Source: Chloroflexota bacterium (lineage in GTDB: Bacteria > Chloroflexota > UBA11872 > VXNJ01). Taken from it: a stretch of DNA of 64,000 bases. Both the position numbers and the translations under genes were made by a program. The stretch covers positions 310,001 through 374,000 of the forward strand of contig JAPOWW010000003.1 of NCBI GenBank assembly GCA_026707405.1. Direction: 5' to 3'. Below the pieces are notes generated by a model that searched no databases, was not told where the DNA came from, and saw nothing but the letters and a program-made list of their open reading frames with translations. Of this stretch, positions 18,244-26,831 are shown in pieces; position 1 is the stretch's first letter; each line of letters starts with the position of its first letter.

Positions 18244-20109
18244 ATGTTCACCATCGGCACCGCGGGGCACATAGATCACGGTAAGTCCGCCCTCGTAAAC
18301 GCTCTTACGGGCATCGACCCGGACCGCCTGCCCGAAGAGAAGTCGCGCGGAATGACGATCGATCTAGGGTTTGCCTGGCTGACGCTGCCGAGCGGACGCG
18401 ACATAAGCATTGTCGACGTGCCGGGCCATGAACGCTTCATCCGCAACATGGTAGCCGGCGCGGGCGGCATCGACGCCGCGCTTCTGGTAATCGCCGGTGA
18501 CGAAGGCGTGATGCCGCAGACGCGGGAACACCTGGCGATTTTGGACGTGCTGGGCATCGACGCCGGACTCATAGTGATTACCAAGTGCGACCTGGTCGAG
18601 CCGGACTGGCTGGAGCTTGTCGCGGCGGAGGCTCTCGAAGTAGTAGAAGGGTCGTCGCTGGACGGGTCGCCGATAGCGACTGTGTCCTCCACGCGAAGGA
18701 CGGGGCTTGACCGGCTGCTCAGGGAGCTCGACGATTTGCTCGACGGCCTCGAACAGACGCCCGCCGGGGGACGGCCGCGGCTGCCGGTCGACCGGGCGTT
18801 TTCAGTAAGCGGTTATGGAACGGTGGTTACCGGCACGCTGATCGACGGTCCGCTGAAGCAAGGTCAGGGTCTGGAAGTGCTGCCGTCCGGCGTTCGAACG
18901 CGGGTCCGCGGCATTCAGAGTCACAAAACGGCGGTGGAAGAACTGGAATCGGGTTCCCGCGCGGCTGTAAATCTGTCCGGCGTCGAGGTCTCCGACGTGC
19001 CGAGAGGCAGCGTTTTGGCCGTGCCGGGGGACCTGAGGCCATCGCGGCTTCTGGATACCAGGCTTTCGTTGTTGCGGTCGGCCATGAAACCCTTGAAAAA
19101 CGGCACGGAAATCGCCATGCATACGGGAACGGCTGAAGTCCGGGCGGCGGTGAGGCTTCTCGACGTTGACGCGCTTGAACCGGGTTCGACCGCTTGGGTC
19201 CAAATGAGAGTCCGCCAGCCGGTATCGGCCAAGCAGGGTGACCGCTTCGTTGTTCGGCAGTTGTCGCCCGCCGTAACAATAGGCGGCGGGGAGATAGTGG
19301 CCCCCAAGGCGTCGAGATTGCGGCGGCATGACTCGGACGTGCTGGAGCGGCTGGAACGGCTGGCGACGGGGGATATGGCTGATTCGATAGCGCTGGCGCT
19401 GGAACGATCGGGGCCGATGCGGAGGCGGGAACTGGCCGAAGCGGCGGGCGGCCCCGGGCCGGAGTTCGATCAGGCGATGGCCAAGGCCCTCGAGGCGGAG
19501 CAGGTCGTGCACGCGGGCAACACCTATTTTGAGTCTGAAGGACTGCGGAGGCTCGTGAATGGGGCGAAGTCGCTGCTTGCCGAGTTCCACGAGGCGAATC
19601 CCTTGCGCTCCGGGCTGCAACGCGAGGAGCTCAGGAATCGGCTGGGGCTGGGTTCGGGGCAATTCAATGATTTCATATCGCATCTGGAGTTGGAGGGAGT
19701 CGTTCAGGTTGATGGCGCGGTCGTTCGACTGACGAGTCATCGGGTCGAGCTGACGGAGGAGCAGGAACGCGCCGTCTCAGCGCTGCTCGAGGTCTTGAGA
19801 AAGGCGGGAATCAACGCGCCTCCGCTGAACGAGTTGGCCAAGCGGTTTGGAGTGGCGGACGAACTGCTGGATAGTCTTGGAGCCGAGGGACGGCTCGTGC
19901 GGGTGGCGTCGAATCTCGGCTATGAAGCGGAGTCGTTCGAGGGGATCAAGAATTCGATCCTGGAGCTGATCGAGGACCGCGGGAAAATCGACGTAGCCGG
20001 TTTACGGGACCATTTCGCGAGTAGCAGGAAGTATTGCCTGCCGATTTTGGAATACCTCGACTCGGCGGGAATAACCCGACGCGTCGGCGACTTTCGCGTT
20101 AAGCGGTAA
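18244..20109 (+). CDS. selB: Selenocysteine-specific translation elongation factor SelB
   Basis: This 621-residue GTPase delivers Sec-tRNA to UGA codons marked by a SECIS hairpin. The G1 motif is GHIDHGKS (residues 8-15), the switch region SRGMTIDLGFAW, G3 DVPGH and G4 TKCD. The EF-Tu-like domains II/III are followed, from about residue 370, by a C-terminal array of winged-helix domains (LERSGPMRRRELAEAAGG and later repeats to the end) that binds the SECIS. Its length is normal for bacterial SelB. It predicts active selenocysteine decoding, which is borne out by two in-frame-TGA genes in this window. No selA or selC was found next to it. Confidence 0.93.
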   Translation: MFTIGTAGHIDHGKSALVNALTGIDPDRLPEEKSRGMTIDLGFAWLTLPSGRDISIVDVPGHERFIRNMVAGAGGIDAALLVIAGDEGVMPQTREHLAILDVLGIDAGLIVITKCDLVEPDWLELVAAEALEVVEGSSLDGSPIATVSSTRRTGLDRLLRELDDLLDGLEQTPAGGRPRLPVDRAFSVSGYGTVVTGTLIDGPLKQGQGLEVLPSGVRTRVRGIQSHKTAVEELESGSRAAVNLSGVEVSDVPRGSVLAVPGDLRPSRLLDTRLSLLRSAMKPLKNGTEIAMHTGTAEVRAAVRLLDVDALEPGSTAWVQMRVRQPVSAKQGDRFVVRQLSPAVTIGGGEIVAPKASRLRRHDSDVLERLERLATGDMADSIALALERSGPMRRRELAEAAGGPGPEFDQAMAKALEAEQVVHAGNTYFESEGLRRLVNGAKSLLAEFHEANPLRSGLQREELRNRLGLGSGQFNDFISHLELEGVVQVDGAVVRLTSHRVELTEEQERAVSALLEVLRKAGINAPPLNELAKRFGVADELLDSLGAEGRLVRVASNLGYEAESFEGIKNSILELIEDRGKIDVAGLRDHFASSRKYCLPILEYLDSAGITRRVGDFRVKR

Positions 20110-20203
20110 CGCTTGAAGGTGAATTCGGCAAGTTGAGGCGAAGCCGATCGGGAACGTTGGTGGAGGTCCGCCGCGATCCGGCGGTGAACAGGATTAGAGA
20201 CGA

Positions 20204-21217
20204 ATGAAAATCAAGCAACTAGTCATTCACGGCGAAGGCAAGGTGTCGCTGGACGACGCCGAAATCCCCGATGCAACACCGCCGGGCGAGATTCTGGTTG
20301 AAACCGAGGCCACGTTCATCAGCGCGGGGACCGAGCTTTCCGGTTATCAGGGACTGAATCCCGGTGCGCCGAAACCAGGACTTCCGGATTACCCGCTCAC
20401 CCCCGGGTACCTGAACGTGGGGCGGGTGCTGGCGGTTGGCGACAACGTCGATGAGTTTCGCGCGGGGGAACGCGTTTTCAGCTTCGCTCGTCACGCTTCA
20501 CACCACCACGCCGCGGTAAACGGGGTGGTGGTCGCCGTTCCCGAAGAGATCGACTCCCACACGGCGGCGGCGTCGTGGCTGGCGGGAATCGCGCTCACGT
20601 CCGTTCAAGCGAGCGACGTGTCTTTGAACGATTGGGTGGCCGTGTTCGGGCTCGGCATGGTGGGCAATCTGGCCGCGCAGCTTTTCAAGCTCTCCGGGGC
20701 GCGCGTCGTTGGCATCGACCCGGTCGCGTTCCGGCGGGGGCTGGCGCGCGAGGTGGGCATCGAGCATACCGTCGGCGGTTCGGATGAAGAGGTCGGCAGC
20801 CATATTCGGAAGCTTTGCGGGCCTAAAGGGGCCGGCATCACGGTGGAGGCGGTCGGGCACTCGCGCGTGGCGGAGCAAGCCGCCGAGTTGACCGCGCCGT
20901 ACGGCGAGCTGATCTTGCTGGGAACTCAGCGGGCGGACTACCAAGCGGATCTCACGCATCTTATGCGTCAAATTCACTGGAAGTGGCTGGATGTGAAAGG
21001 CGCTCAGGTCTGGCGCATACCGCTGCGTCCGGTCCGAGGGGTCAAACATTCCAGCTACCGGAACGCGCTGCTGGTGTTGGATCTGATCAAATCGGGCCGA
21101 CTTGAGATCGAAAAGCTGATCTCGCACCGGATACGCCCCGATGAGATAGCGGAGGCGTACGGGCTTCTCTTGCATGGGAAGGACGAGTGTTCGGGGGTCG
21201 CGATCGACTGGACGTGA
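20204..21217 (+). CDS. Zinc-independent MDR-family alcohol dehydrogenase-like oxidoreductase
   Basis: This 337-residue medium-chain dehydrogenase/reductase has an N-terminal GroES-like domain and a Rossmann domain with VFGLGMVGNLAAQ. The usual catalytic-zinc cysteine is replaced (FISAGTELSGYQG where family members have a CGTD-like motif), and the structural-zinc four-cysteine lobe is missing. It therefore resembles the BchC-like and bi-domain oxidoreductase branch rather than zinc alcohol dehydrogenases. NAD(P) use is predicted and the substrate is unknown. The gene follows selB by about 95 nt. The intervening sequence contains a short GC-rich inverted repeat but no recognisable RNA gene. Confidence 0.75.
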   Translation: MKIKQLVIHGEGKVSLDDAEIPDATPPGEILVETEATFISAGTELSGYQGLNPGAPKPGLPDYPLTPGYLNVGRVLAVGDNVDEFRAGERVFSFARHASHHHAAVNGVVVAVPEEIDSHTAAASWLAGIALTSVQASDVSLNDWVAVFGLGMVGNLAAQLFKLSGARVVGIDPVAFRRGLAREVGIEHTVGGSDEEVGSHIRKLCGPKGAGITVEAVGHSRVAEQAAELTAPYGELILLGTQRADYQADLTHLMRQIHWKWLDVKGAQVWRIPLRPVRGVKHSSYRNALLVLDLIKSGRLEIEKLISHRIRPDEIAEAYGLLLHGKDECSGVAIDWT

Positions 21218-21327
21218 CCGCGCTGGCCACCGGGAAGTCTAGGTGAAGGCGGGGGAGAAGATACGCAGGGCTATACTCGATTGTTGCTACAACCGCGATC
21301 GAAATGGCTACTACAAGGGAGAAGCAG

Positions 21328-21750
21328 ATGACGTTAAGCATTTATTTGAATTTCGGCGGCAACTGCCGCGAGGTCTTCGAGTTCTACAGGTCGGTTTTCG
21401 GGGGAGAATTCGAGATTCTCCAGACTTTCGGCGATGGGCCGGGGGACATGGATGTTCCGGAGGACGAACTGGACGACATCATGCACGTTTCGTTCCGCAT
21501 AGGCTCCAGCGTGCTCATGGGCAGCGACATGCCCTCGGGATTCGGGCCTCCGGTGCAGATGGGCAACAACTTCTCGATCAGCTACACCACGGAGAGCAAG
21601 GAGCAGACCGACGATCTGTTTGCGAAGATCTCGGAAGGCGGCACGGTTAGCATGCCGCCCGCGGACATGTTTTGGGGATCGTATTTCGGCTCCTGCACGG
21701 ACAAGTTCGGCGTGAACTGGCAGTTCAACTACGATCCGCCGCAAGAGTAA
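21328..21750 (+). CDS. VOC-family protein (PhnB/glyoxalase-like)
   Basis: This 140-residue vicinal-oxygen-chelate-fold protein of the PhnB type starts TLSIYLNFGGNCREVFEFY and has the usual FGGEFEIL, then HVSFRIGSSVLMGSD and the C-terminal GSYFGSCTDKFGVNWQF. Many PhnB-like proteins have lost glyoxalase activity and their substrates are unknown. The frame is open from an ATG at 21304, but the ATG at 21328 has a better ribosome-binding site (AAGGGAGAA) and matches the family N-terminus, so I use it. A TATACT box at 21272-21277 could be the -10 element, although no good -35 is evident. Confidence 0.78.
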   Translation: MTLSIYLNFGGNCREVFEFYRSVFGGEFEILQTFGDGPGDMDVPEDELDDIMHVSFRIGSSVLMGSDMPSGFGPPVQMGNNFSISYTTESKEQTDDLFAKISEGGTVSMPPADMFWGSYFGSCTDKFGVNWQFNYDPPQE

Positions 21751-22000
21751 GGTTGCCGCACCGCCCGCCGTTCCTACCGTCGGGCTCCGCTAGACACGTA
21801 AGCAAAACACGGGCCGATTTCGGCCAACGAGGGTGTCATGGGTTACGCCTGCCGTTTTGCGGGTCGCGACTCCTGCCGCGTTAGAGCGGCAAATCAGTGC
21901 TGAACAAAAACAAGCCCACATAACGAATAAGGAATATCCTTTCCACGGCAGCCGCGCCGAGGCGTGCTTGCGGCTGGAATAACGGAAGGATGAGTCAAAG

Positions 22001-22963
22001 TTGGCGGTCTACGGAAAAACGGCACTGATAGGCACCGGTCTGGTGGGTCCGCAAATCGGAGTGGTGCTGGCGCAGGGATCGACCGAGGTAAGCGTGTTCG
22101 ACATGAACGCCGAGGCCGTGGACCGCGCCCTCTCCGACATGCGCGGATACGTCGACGAGCTATCCCGCCACGAGATGCTCATGGGCGGCGACGCCGACGA
22201 GGTCTACGGGCGCGTAGGGCGGGCCGAGAGCCTGGAGTCGGCCGTGGCCGGGGCTGACATCGTTGTGGAGGCGATTTTCGAAAACGTGGAGGCCAAGCGA
22301 GTGCTCTTCAAAGAGCTTGGGGAAGTCGCCGATCCGGCCACGCCGCTGGCCAGCAATACATCGTCGATTCCGATCAGGCACATGGCCGAGGTTTGCCGGA
22401 ATCCCGAGCGCGTGGTGGGCAGTCACTTCATCCTGCCCGCCCACATACTTCCGCTGGTCGAGGTTATAAAACACCCGAACGTCGACGAGACTGTTATCGA
22501 GACGGTGCGGGCCGGCTGGGAACAGATGGGCAAGCGGCCCATCGTGGTGAACGTGGATATACCGGGCTTCGTAGCCAACAGGCTTCAGCATTCACTCACG
22601 CGCCAGGCCATCGAGCTGCTGGCAACCGGGATAGCCAGCGCCGAGGACATCGATAACGCCGTGCGCTTCGGATTCGGAACGAGATTCGTTTCGGTAGGTC
22701 CGTTGGGAGGACGGGACCTGGGTGGGATCATCAATCACTCCAAGGTGGCCGCGTACCTCTACAAGGAGCTAGACGGAAAGGGGGACCTGGGGGCGGAGAC
22801 TCTGGCCAATATGGCCCAGCAGGGCCACGACGGAGTGAAAACGCTGAAGGGCTTTCACGATTGGGAAGGCGATCCGGCGGAACTGAGAGACTTCCATTAC
22901 GAGCAGATGATCGTCCAGACGAAACGGGCGCTAGAGATCGGCTCGGTGCGGGTGAAAATGTAA
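22001..22963 (+). CDS. 3-hydroxyacyl-CoA dehydrogenase family protein
   Basis: This 320-residue protein is related to 3-hydroxybutyryl-CoA dehydrogenases. The N-terminal Rossmann domain starts ALIGTGLVGPQIG, continues with VFDMNAEAV and ADIVVEAIFENVEAK, and has the catalytic region ASNTSSIPI and GSHFILPAHILPLVEV. The C-terminal helical domain begins PGFVANRLQHSLTRQA. It should oxidise or reduce a hydroxyacid or hydroxyacyl-CoA with NAD. In canonical enzymes the catalytic His sits in a GxHFxxP motif, which is present here. The start is TTG, with GGAAGGATGAG upstream. The next gene is an aldo/keto reductase about 68 nt downstream. Confidence 0.8.
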   Translation: MAVYGKTALIGTGLVGPQIGVVLAQGSTEVSVFDMNAEAVDRALSDMRGYVDELSRHEMLMGGDADEVYGRVGRAESLESAVAGADIVVEAIFENVEAKRVLFKELGEVADPATPLASNTSSIPIRHMAEVCRNPERVVGSHFILPAHILPLVEVIKHPNVDETVIETVRAGWEQMGKRPIVVNVDIPGFVANRLQHSLTRQAIELLATGIASAEDIDNAVRFGFGTRFVSVGPLGGRDLGGIINHSKVAAYLYKELDGKGDLGAETLANMAQQGHDGVKTLKGFHDWEGDPAELRDFHYEQMIVQTKRALEIGSVRVKM

Positions 22964-23030
22964 TTTGTGGGCGCGATCCGCCGCGTAGGCGGGGCGCGAG
23001 GTACAGACCGTCAGGAATTGGGAGAAGCAA

Positions 23031-23987
23031 TTGAATAAACAACCGTACGGAGGAACAGGTCACGACATAACGCCTGTTGGGCTGGGCATGGTCCCGATTG
23101 GCAGATCGCCGCGCGTGACGTCGGACGAGCAGGCGGTCGAGGTCGTGCGGGCGACGTTTGAAGCGGGGATCAATTTCATCGACACGGCCCCGTATTACGG
23201 CGAGGCCGAACGCCGGCTTGGAATCGCGCTTAAGGAAATAGGGGACGATGCGCCGGACGATCTGTTTATCAATACTAAGGCAGGCTACAGGCCCGATCCC
23301 TTCGACTACTCGGAGGGGCAGACGATCGCCTGCGTCGAGAAGAGCCTGGAACTGCTGGGGCTCGACCTGTTACACGCGGTACACATTCACGACGTCGAGC
23401 GTTCCGATATGGACACTGTCATGAACGGGTCCTTGAAAGCTCTGCAGAAACTGCAGGACCAGAGGCTTGTCGGACACATCGGCGTATCGGGCGGCCCGGT
23501 GGAGTTACTGACCAGCTACATAGAAACGGGCGAGTTTGAGAGCGTAATAACTCACAATCGATTCAATCTCCTGGATCAGCAGGCGGGACCGCTGATCGAC
23601 CGGGCGAATGAGCTGGGCGTGGCGGTGATCAACGCCGCGCCGTTCGCTTCGGGGATCCTGGCGCGGCCGGCGAATCTGGACGCGCCCTACGTGTATCACA
23701 CGGCTCCGCCGGAGGTCAGGGACCGGATCGAGCGGATATCGGCGGTTTGCCGGGAATTCGACGTCGAGGTCCCGGCCGCGGCGGTGGGGTTTTCTGTAGA
23801 GAAAGAGAAGATTGCGGTGACGATTCTCGGCGCGGCGACTCCCGCCGAAATCAAGGCGGCGGCAGCGGCGGCGGAAGCGGAATTCCCGCCTGAGTTGTGG
23901 GCGGCTATCGAGCGGGAGGCTCCGCCCAATATGGTCGACAACGTGGAGAACTGGCGCAAGCAAGGCGGGCAAAGTGTCATCTTGTAG
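23031..23987 (+). CDS. Aldo/keto reductase
   Basis: This 318-residue TIM-barrel oxidoreductase has the AKR active-site pattern INFIDTAPYYGEAERRLG (Asp and Tyr), a lysine in INTKAGY and the histidine in HAVHIHDVE. The C-terminal NADP-binding segment includes VTILGAATPAEI. It resembles the L-fucose or D-threo-aldose dehydrogenase-like branch, but the sugar or aldehyde substrate cannot be fixed from sequence. The start is TTG at 23031, with GGGAGAAG about 8 nt upstream. It precedes the selenocysteine glutathione peroxidase gene by 50 nt on the same strand, so the two may be co-transcribed. Confidence 0.82.
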   Translation: MNKQPYGGTGHDITPVGLGMVPIGRSPRVTSDEQAVEVVRATFEAGINFIDTAPYYGEAERRLGIALKEIGDDAPDDLFINTKAGYRPDPFDYSEGQTIACVEKSLELLGLDLLHAVHIHDVERSDMDTVMNGSLKALQKLQDQRLVGHIGVSGGPVELLTSYIETGEFESVITHNRFNLLDQQAGPLIDRANELGVAVINAAPFASGILARPANLDAPYVYHTAPPEVRDRIERISAVCREFDVEVPAAAVGFSVEKEKIAVTILGAATPAEIKAAAAAAEAEFPPELWAAIEREAPPNMVDNVENWRKQGGQSVIL

Positions 23988-24037
23988 CGTTGCGGCGACG
24001 GGTCTATGAGGGCTACGGCGCGCGGGAGGGGTGAGTG

Positions 24038-24526
24038 ATGTCCGTATACGACTTTGAAGTCGAGGATATCGACGGCAATCCCGTCGATCTCGGTAAGTTC
24101 CGGGGAACGGTATCGCTGGTCGTCAACCTCGCGAGCTTGTGAGGGCGGACTCCGCAGTACGTGCTACTGCAAGAGCTGCACGAAAGCTACGCGGGGCGTG
24201 GATTTACCGTGCTCGGCTTTCCGAGCAACGACTTTGCTGACGAGGAGCCGGGGGCGAACGACGAGATCAAGCGGTTCGCCGTGTCGAGGTACGGCGTCAC
24301 TTTCCCGATGTTCGCCAAGACCCCAGTGAAGGGGCCTGACGCGCATCCGCTTTACAAGCACCTGGCGAGGGAGTCAGTACCGCCTCGCTGGAACTTTCAC
24401 AAGTATCTAGTGGACAGGACGGGCGGCGTGGTTGCGTATTTCGATTCCAAGATGCAGCCTGATGCCGGCGAGGTCGTGAACGCTATCGAGAAACAGCTAG
24501 GGGAGGGTGGCCTCAGCGCAGGGTAA
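24038..24526 (+). CDS. Glutathione peroxidase, selenocysteine-containing (in-frame TGA at 24140-24142)
   Basis: Reading the TGA at 24140-24142 as selenocysteine gives one 162-residue glutathione peroxidase. The N-terminal part is DFEVEDIDGNPVDLGKFRG. The active-site block is NLASLUGRTPQY with Sec at residue 35, exactly where family members have Sec or Cys. The remainder continues without a break through GFPSNDF (residues 60-66) and the conserved RWNFHKYL (W118, N119). Stop-limited gene calling would give only a fragment from 24161. GGGAGGGGTGAG precedes the ATG at 24038. The catalytic Gln usual in the FPCNQF motif is Asp65 here. SelB is encoded 4 kb upstream. The 3' end overlaps the convergent EamA gene by 14 nt. 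The enzyme reduces peroxides, with thioredoxin or a thiol as likely donor. Confidence 0.9.
24140..24170 (+). promoter_or_regulatory. Sec codon and candidate SECIS hairpin of the glutathione peroxidase gene
   Basis: After the TGA (24140-24142) an exact 6-bp stem, GCAGTA at 24154-24159 pairing with TACTGC at 24165-24170, encloses a 5-nt loop CGTGC. The loop begins 17 nt after the TGA, inside the range known for bacterial SECIS elements read by SelB. The loop contains G and U residues that SelB typically contacts. This is a candidate only; folding and SelB binding are untested. Confidence 0.65.
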
Positions 24527-25397
24527 CGAGAACCACGCCGCCGGTCGCGACGAGGGTTCCAACGATGGCTTTCCAGCCTGGGCGTTCGCGCAGGAGCACG
24601 ACCGCGAGGACCATGGCGAATACCGGCGAAAACGCTCCCAGCGCGCCCGTCCTGGCCGCGCCGATTTCCTGGATCGACAATAGAAAGAGGTAACTGCCGA
24701 CGGTAAGGCCCAACAGCCCGGAGAGAGCCAGAGTGACCGCGGTCCGGGTGTTGACTCGCAGCAACGGGAACCGGCTGGATACGCGCCACGCGAATGCCAT
24801 CGTCATCGCCGCCGCTAGCGGCATTCGGAATGAGTTGGCGACGAACGGATGGGCGTCGCCAGCACCTATCTTGAGCAGGATGATGTCGATTCCCCACATC
24901 ATTGCGACGACGAGCGACAGGGCCAATCCACGACGATACTGCCAGCGCGAGGCGTGCGGGATCTGTTCTTCGGCGGTTGAGCGCGTGGACACCAAGGCCC
25001 CGCCGGTGACGATCAGCAGGGTTCCGGCTATCGCGAATCCCCCTATCTCTTCGCCCAAAAGAAGCGCCGCGAAGAGGAGTGCGAAGAGCGGAAACGTGCC
25101 GCCGATCGTGTAAGACCGCACCAGTCCGACGGTTCGAATCGCCCGGAACAAAAGCATGTCGCCCGCGCCGACACCGGTGATAACCGAGACTGCCAGGGCC
25201 GCGAAGTTTTGCCAGCGCAGCTCCATCAGCTCGCCTTGCACCCCGGCCGCGAGCATCAATACCGGAGTCGCAACTGCGGGAACCAGCAGCCGGATGGCGT
25301 TCATCTGGGACACGGGGATGGAGGGGGGCGCTATGCGTACAAGCGTGACCGCCAAGCCCCAGCTAAACGCGGCGCCCAACGCGACCAGTTCGCCCAC
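24513..25397 (-). CDS. EamA-family (DMT superfamily) transporter
   Basis: This 294-residue membrane protein has ten hydrophobic segments arranged as two repeated EamA units of about 140 residues each. The second unit ends VFAMVLAVVLLRERPGWKAIVGTLVATGGVVLV, a pattern typical of the drug/metabolite transporter superfamily. Such proteins export or import small metabolites such as amino acids; the substrate is not evident here. It is convergent with the glutathione peroxidase gene, and their 3' ends overlap by 14 nt. It lies downstream of glyA on the same strand with about 60 nt between, where an inverted repeat occurs. Confidence 0.82.
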   Translation of the reverse strand: MGELVALGAAFSWGLAVTLVRIAPPSIPVSQMNAIRLLVPAVATPVLMLAAGVQGELMELRWQNFAALAVSVITGVGAGDMLLFRAIRTVGLVRSYTIGGTFPLFALLFAALLLGEEIGGFAIAGTLLIVTGGALVSTRSTAEEQIPHASRWQYRRGLALSLVVAMMWGIDIILLKIGAGDAHPFVANSFRMPLAAAMTMAFAWRVSSRFPLLRVNTRTAVTLALSGLLGLTVGSYLFLLSIQEIGAARTGALGAFSPVFAMVLAVVLLRERPGWKAIVGTLVATGGVVLVTLR

Positions 25398-25432
25398 CTA
25401 AGCCTCCGGGAGCGCGACTTATGCGTAACTTG

Positions 25433-25453
25433 CCTGCGGCGTTACCCCGCAGG
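25433..25453 (-). terminator. Inverted repeat between glyA and the EamA gene
   Basis: A 7-bp stem (CCTGCGG at 25433-25439 with CCGCAGG at 25447-25453) and a 7-nt loop lie just past the glyA stop on the minus strand. There is no run of T residues after it, so it could be an RNA stabiliser or a weak terminator rather than a standard intrinsic terminator. Confidence 0.3.
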
Positions 25454-25458
25454 TTGTC

Positions 25459-26733
25459 TTAGTTTGAGGTAACGGGGGACTGAAGGCCCGGAACCGGGAA
25501 TTTCAAAGCCATCTCCCGCACCTCGGCTCTGATGGCGGCAAGGTTCTGCCGGTCCCTGCGGTCGTCGTACACACGGCGGATCCAGCCTGCTATCCGGCGC
25601 ATTTCGGCGGGGCCGAATCCGCGGGTGGTGAGCGCGGGCGTTCCAAGTCTGATGCCCGAGGTGACGGTCGGCTTGCGGGTCTCGCGGGGCACGGTGTTCT
25701 TGTTGGCGGTGATGCCGGCTCTTTCCAGGGCGATTTGCATGGCGCGGCCCGAGGCTCCGTCGGGGCCAAAGTCGATGAGCATGAGATGGTTGTCGGTACC
25801 GCCGCTTACGAGGCGCAGGCCCTCTTCCGTCAAGCCTTCCGCGAGCGCGCGGGCGTTTTCGACCACGCGAGCGGCGTAACCGGCGAACTCGGGCATCCCG
25901 GCTTCCTTCAGGGCTACGGCTTTACCCGCGATGACGTGCATAAGCGGACCGCCCTGGGTACCCGGAAATATCGCGCTGTCGACGGCCCTGGCGAACTCCC
26001 GCCGGCAAAGGACCAGTCCGCCCCGTGGCCCGCGAAGAGTCTTGTGAGTGGAAGTCGTGACGAAGTCGCAGAACGGGACGGGCGAGGGATGCGCGCCACC
26101 GACGACCAGACCCGCGATGTGGGCTATGTCGGCCATAAGCAGCGAGCCGGCCTCGTCGGCGATTTCGCGGAATGCGGCGAAGTCGATAGTCCGCGGATAT
26201 GCGGTATAGCCGCATACTATGAGCTTTGGCTTGACCTTCAGGGCGATCGAGCGGACGGCGTCGTAATCGATTCGCTCCGACTGGCTGTCGACTCCATAGG
26301 CCGCGAAGTTGTATTGGCTTCCGGAGAAGTTCTTTGGATGGCCGTGGGTGAGGTGGCCGCCGTGCGCCAGCTCCATGCCGAGAACGGTGTCGCCATACTC
26401 GAGCGCCGCGAAGTAGACGGCCATGTTGGGCGCCGAACCGGAGTGCGCCTGGACGTTGGCGTGCTCGGCTCCGAACAAGTCTTTGGCCCGCTGAATAGCC
26501 AGGCGTTCGATTTCGTCCACATTGACACAGCCACCGTAATAGCGTTTGCCCGGGTAGCCCTCGGCGTATTTATTGGTGAACACGGAACCGACGGCTTGCA
26601 TCACGGCGGCACTCGTGTAGTTTTCGGATGCTATCAGCTCAAGGCCGTCAAGCTGACGTTGCTCCTCCGACTTGAGGGACGCGAAGACGTCGGGATCGGT
26701 CCGGCGGAGATCGAAGTGACCGTCGGTTTTCAT
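25459..26733 (-). CDS. glyA: Serine hydroxymethyltransferase
   Basis: This 424-residue PLP enzyme interconverts serine and glycine with tetrahydrofolate. The N-terminal [34 protein letters not shown] and [13 protein letters not shown] are hallmark blocks, and the PLP lysine is in [14 protein letters not shown]. The length and order match bacterial GlyA throughout. The start ATG at 26733 gives a normal N-terminus. The neighbours are an EamA transporter downstream and a PC4-like protein upstream, neither obviously linked to one-carbon metabolism. Confidence 0.95.
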   Translation of the reverse strand: MKTDGHFDLRRTDPDVFASLKSEEQRQLDGLELIASENYTSAAVMQAVGSVFTNKYAEGYPGKRYYGGCVNVDEIERLAIQRAKDLFGAEHANVQAHSGSAPNMAVYFAALEYGDTVLGMELAHGGHLTHGHPKNFSGSQYNFAAYGVDSQSERIDYDAVRSIALKVKPKLIVCGYTAYPRTIDFAAFREIADEAGSLLMADIAHIAGLVVGGAHPSPVPFCDFVTTSTHKTLRGPRGGLVLCRREFARAVDSAIFPGTQGGPLMHVIAGKAVALKEAGMPEFAGYAARVVENARALAEGLTEEGLRLVSGGTDNHLMLIDFGPDGASGRAMQIALERAGITANKNTVPRETRKPTVTSGIRLGTPALTTRGFGPAEMRRIAGWIRRVYDDRRDRQNLAAIRAEVREMALKFPVPGLQSPVTSN

Positions 26734-26831
26734 GGCGATCGGAAAAGACGGCTTGCGCGGTCGGAGACCGGCCGCGGGCGGGCGTGGGTTACGAACATCA
26801 GGGTCTTACTCGGGGGCAGGACGGCTTGCTG

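Noticed and set aside
24161-24526. A short peroxiredoxin-like gene starting at the GTG at 24161
   Set aside because: It lacks the active-site block and the first beta-strands; reading through the upstream TGA restores the complete protein, so the shorter call is an artefact.
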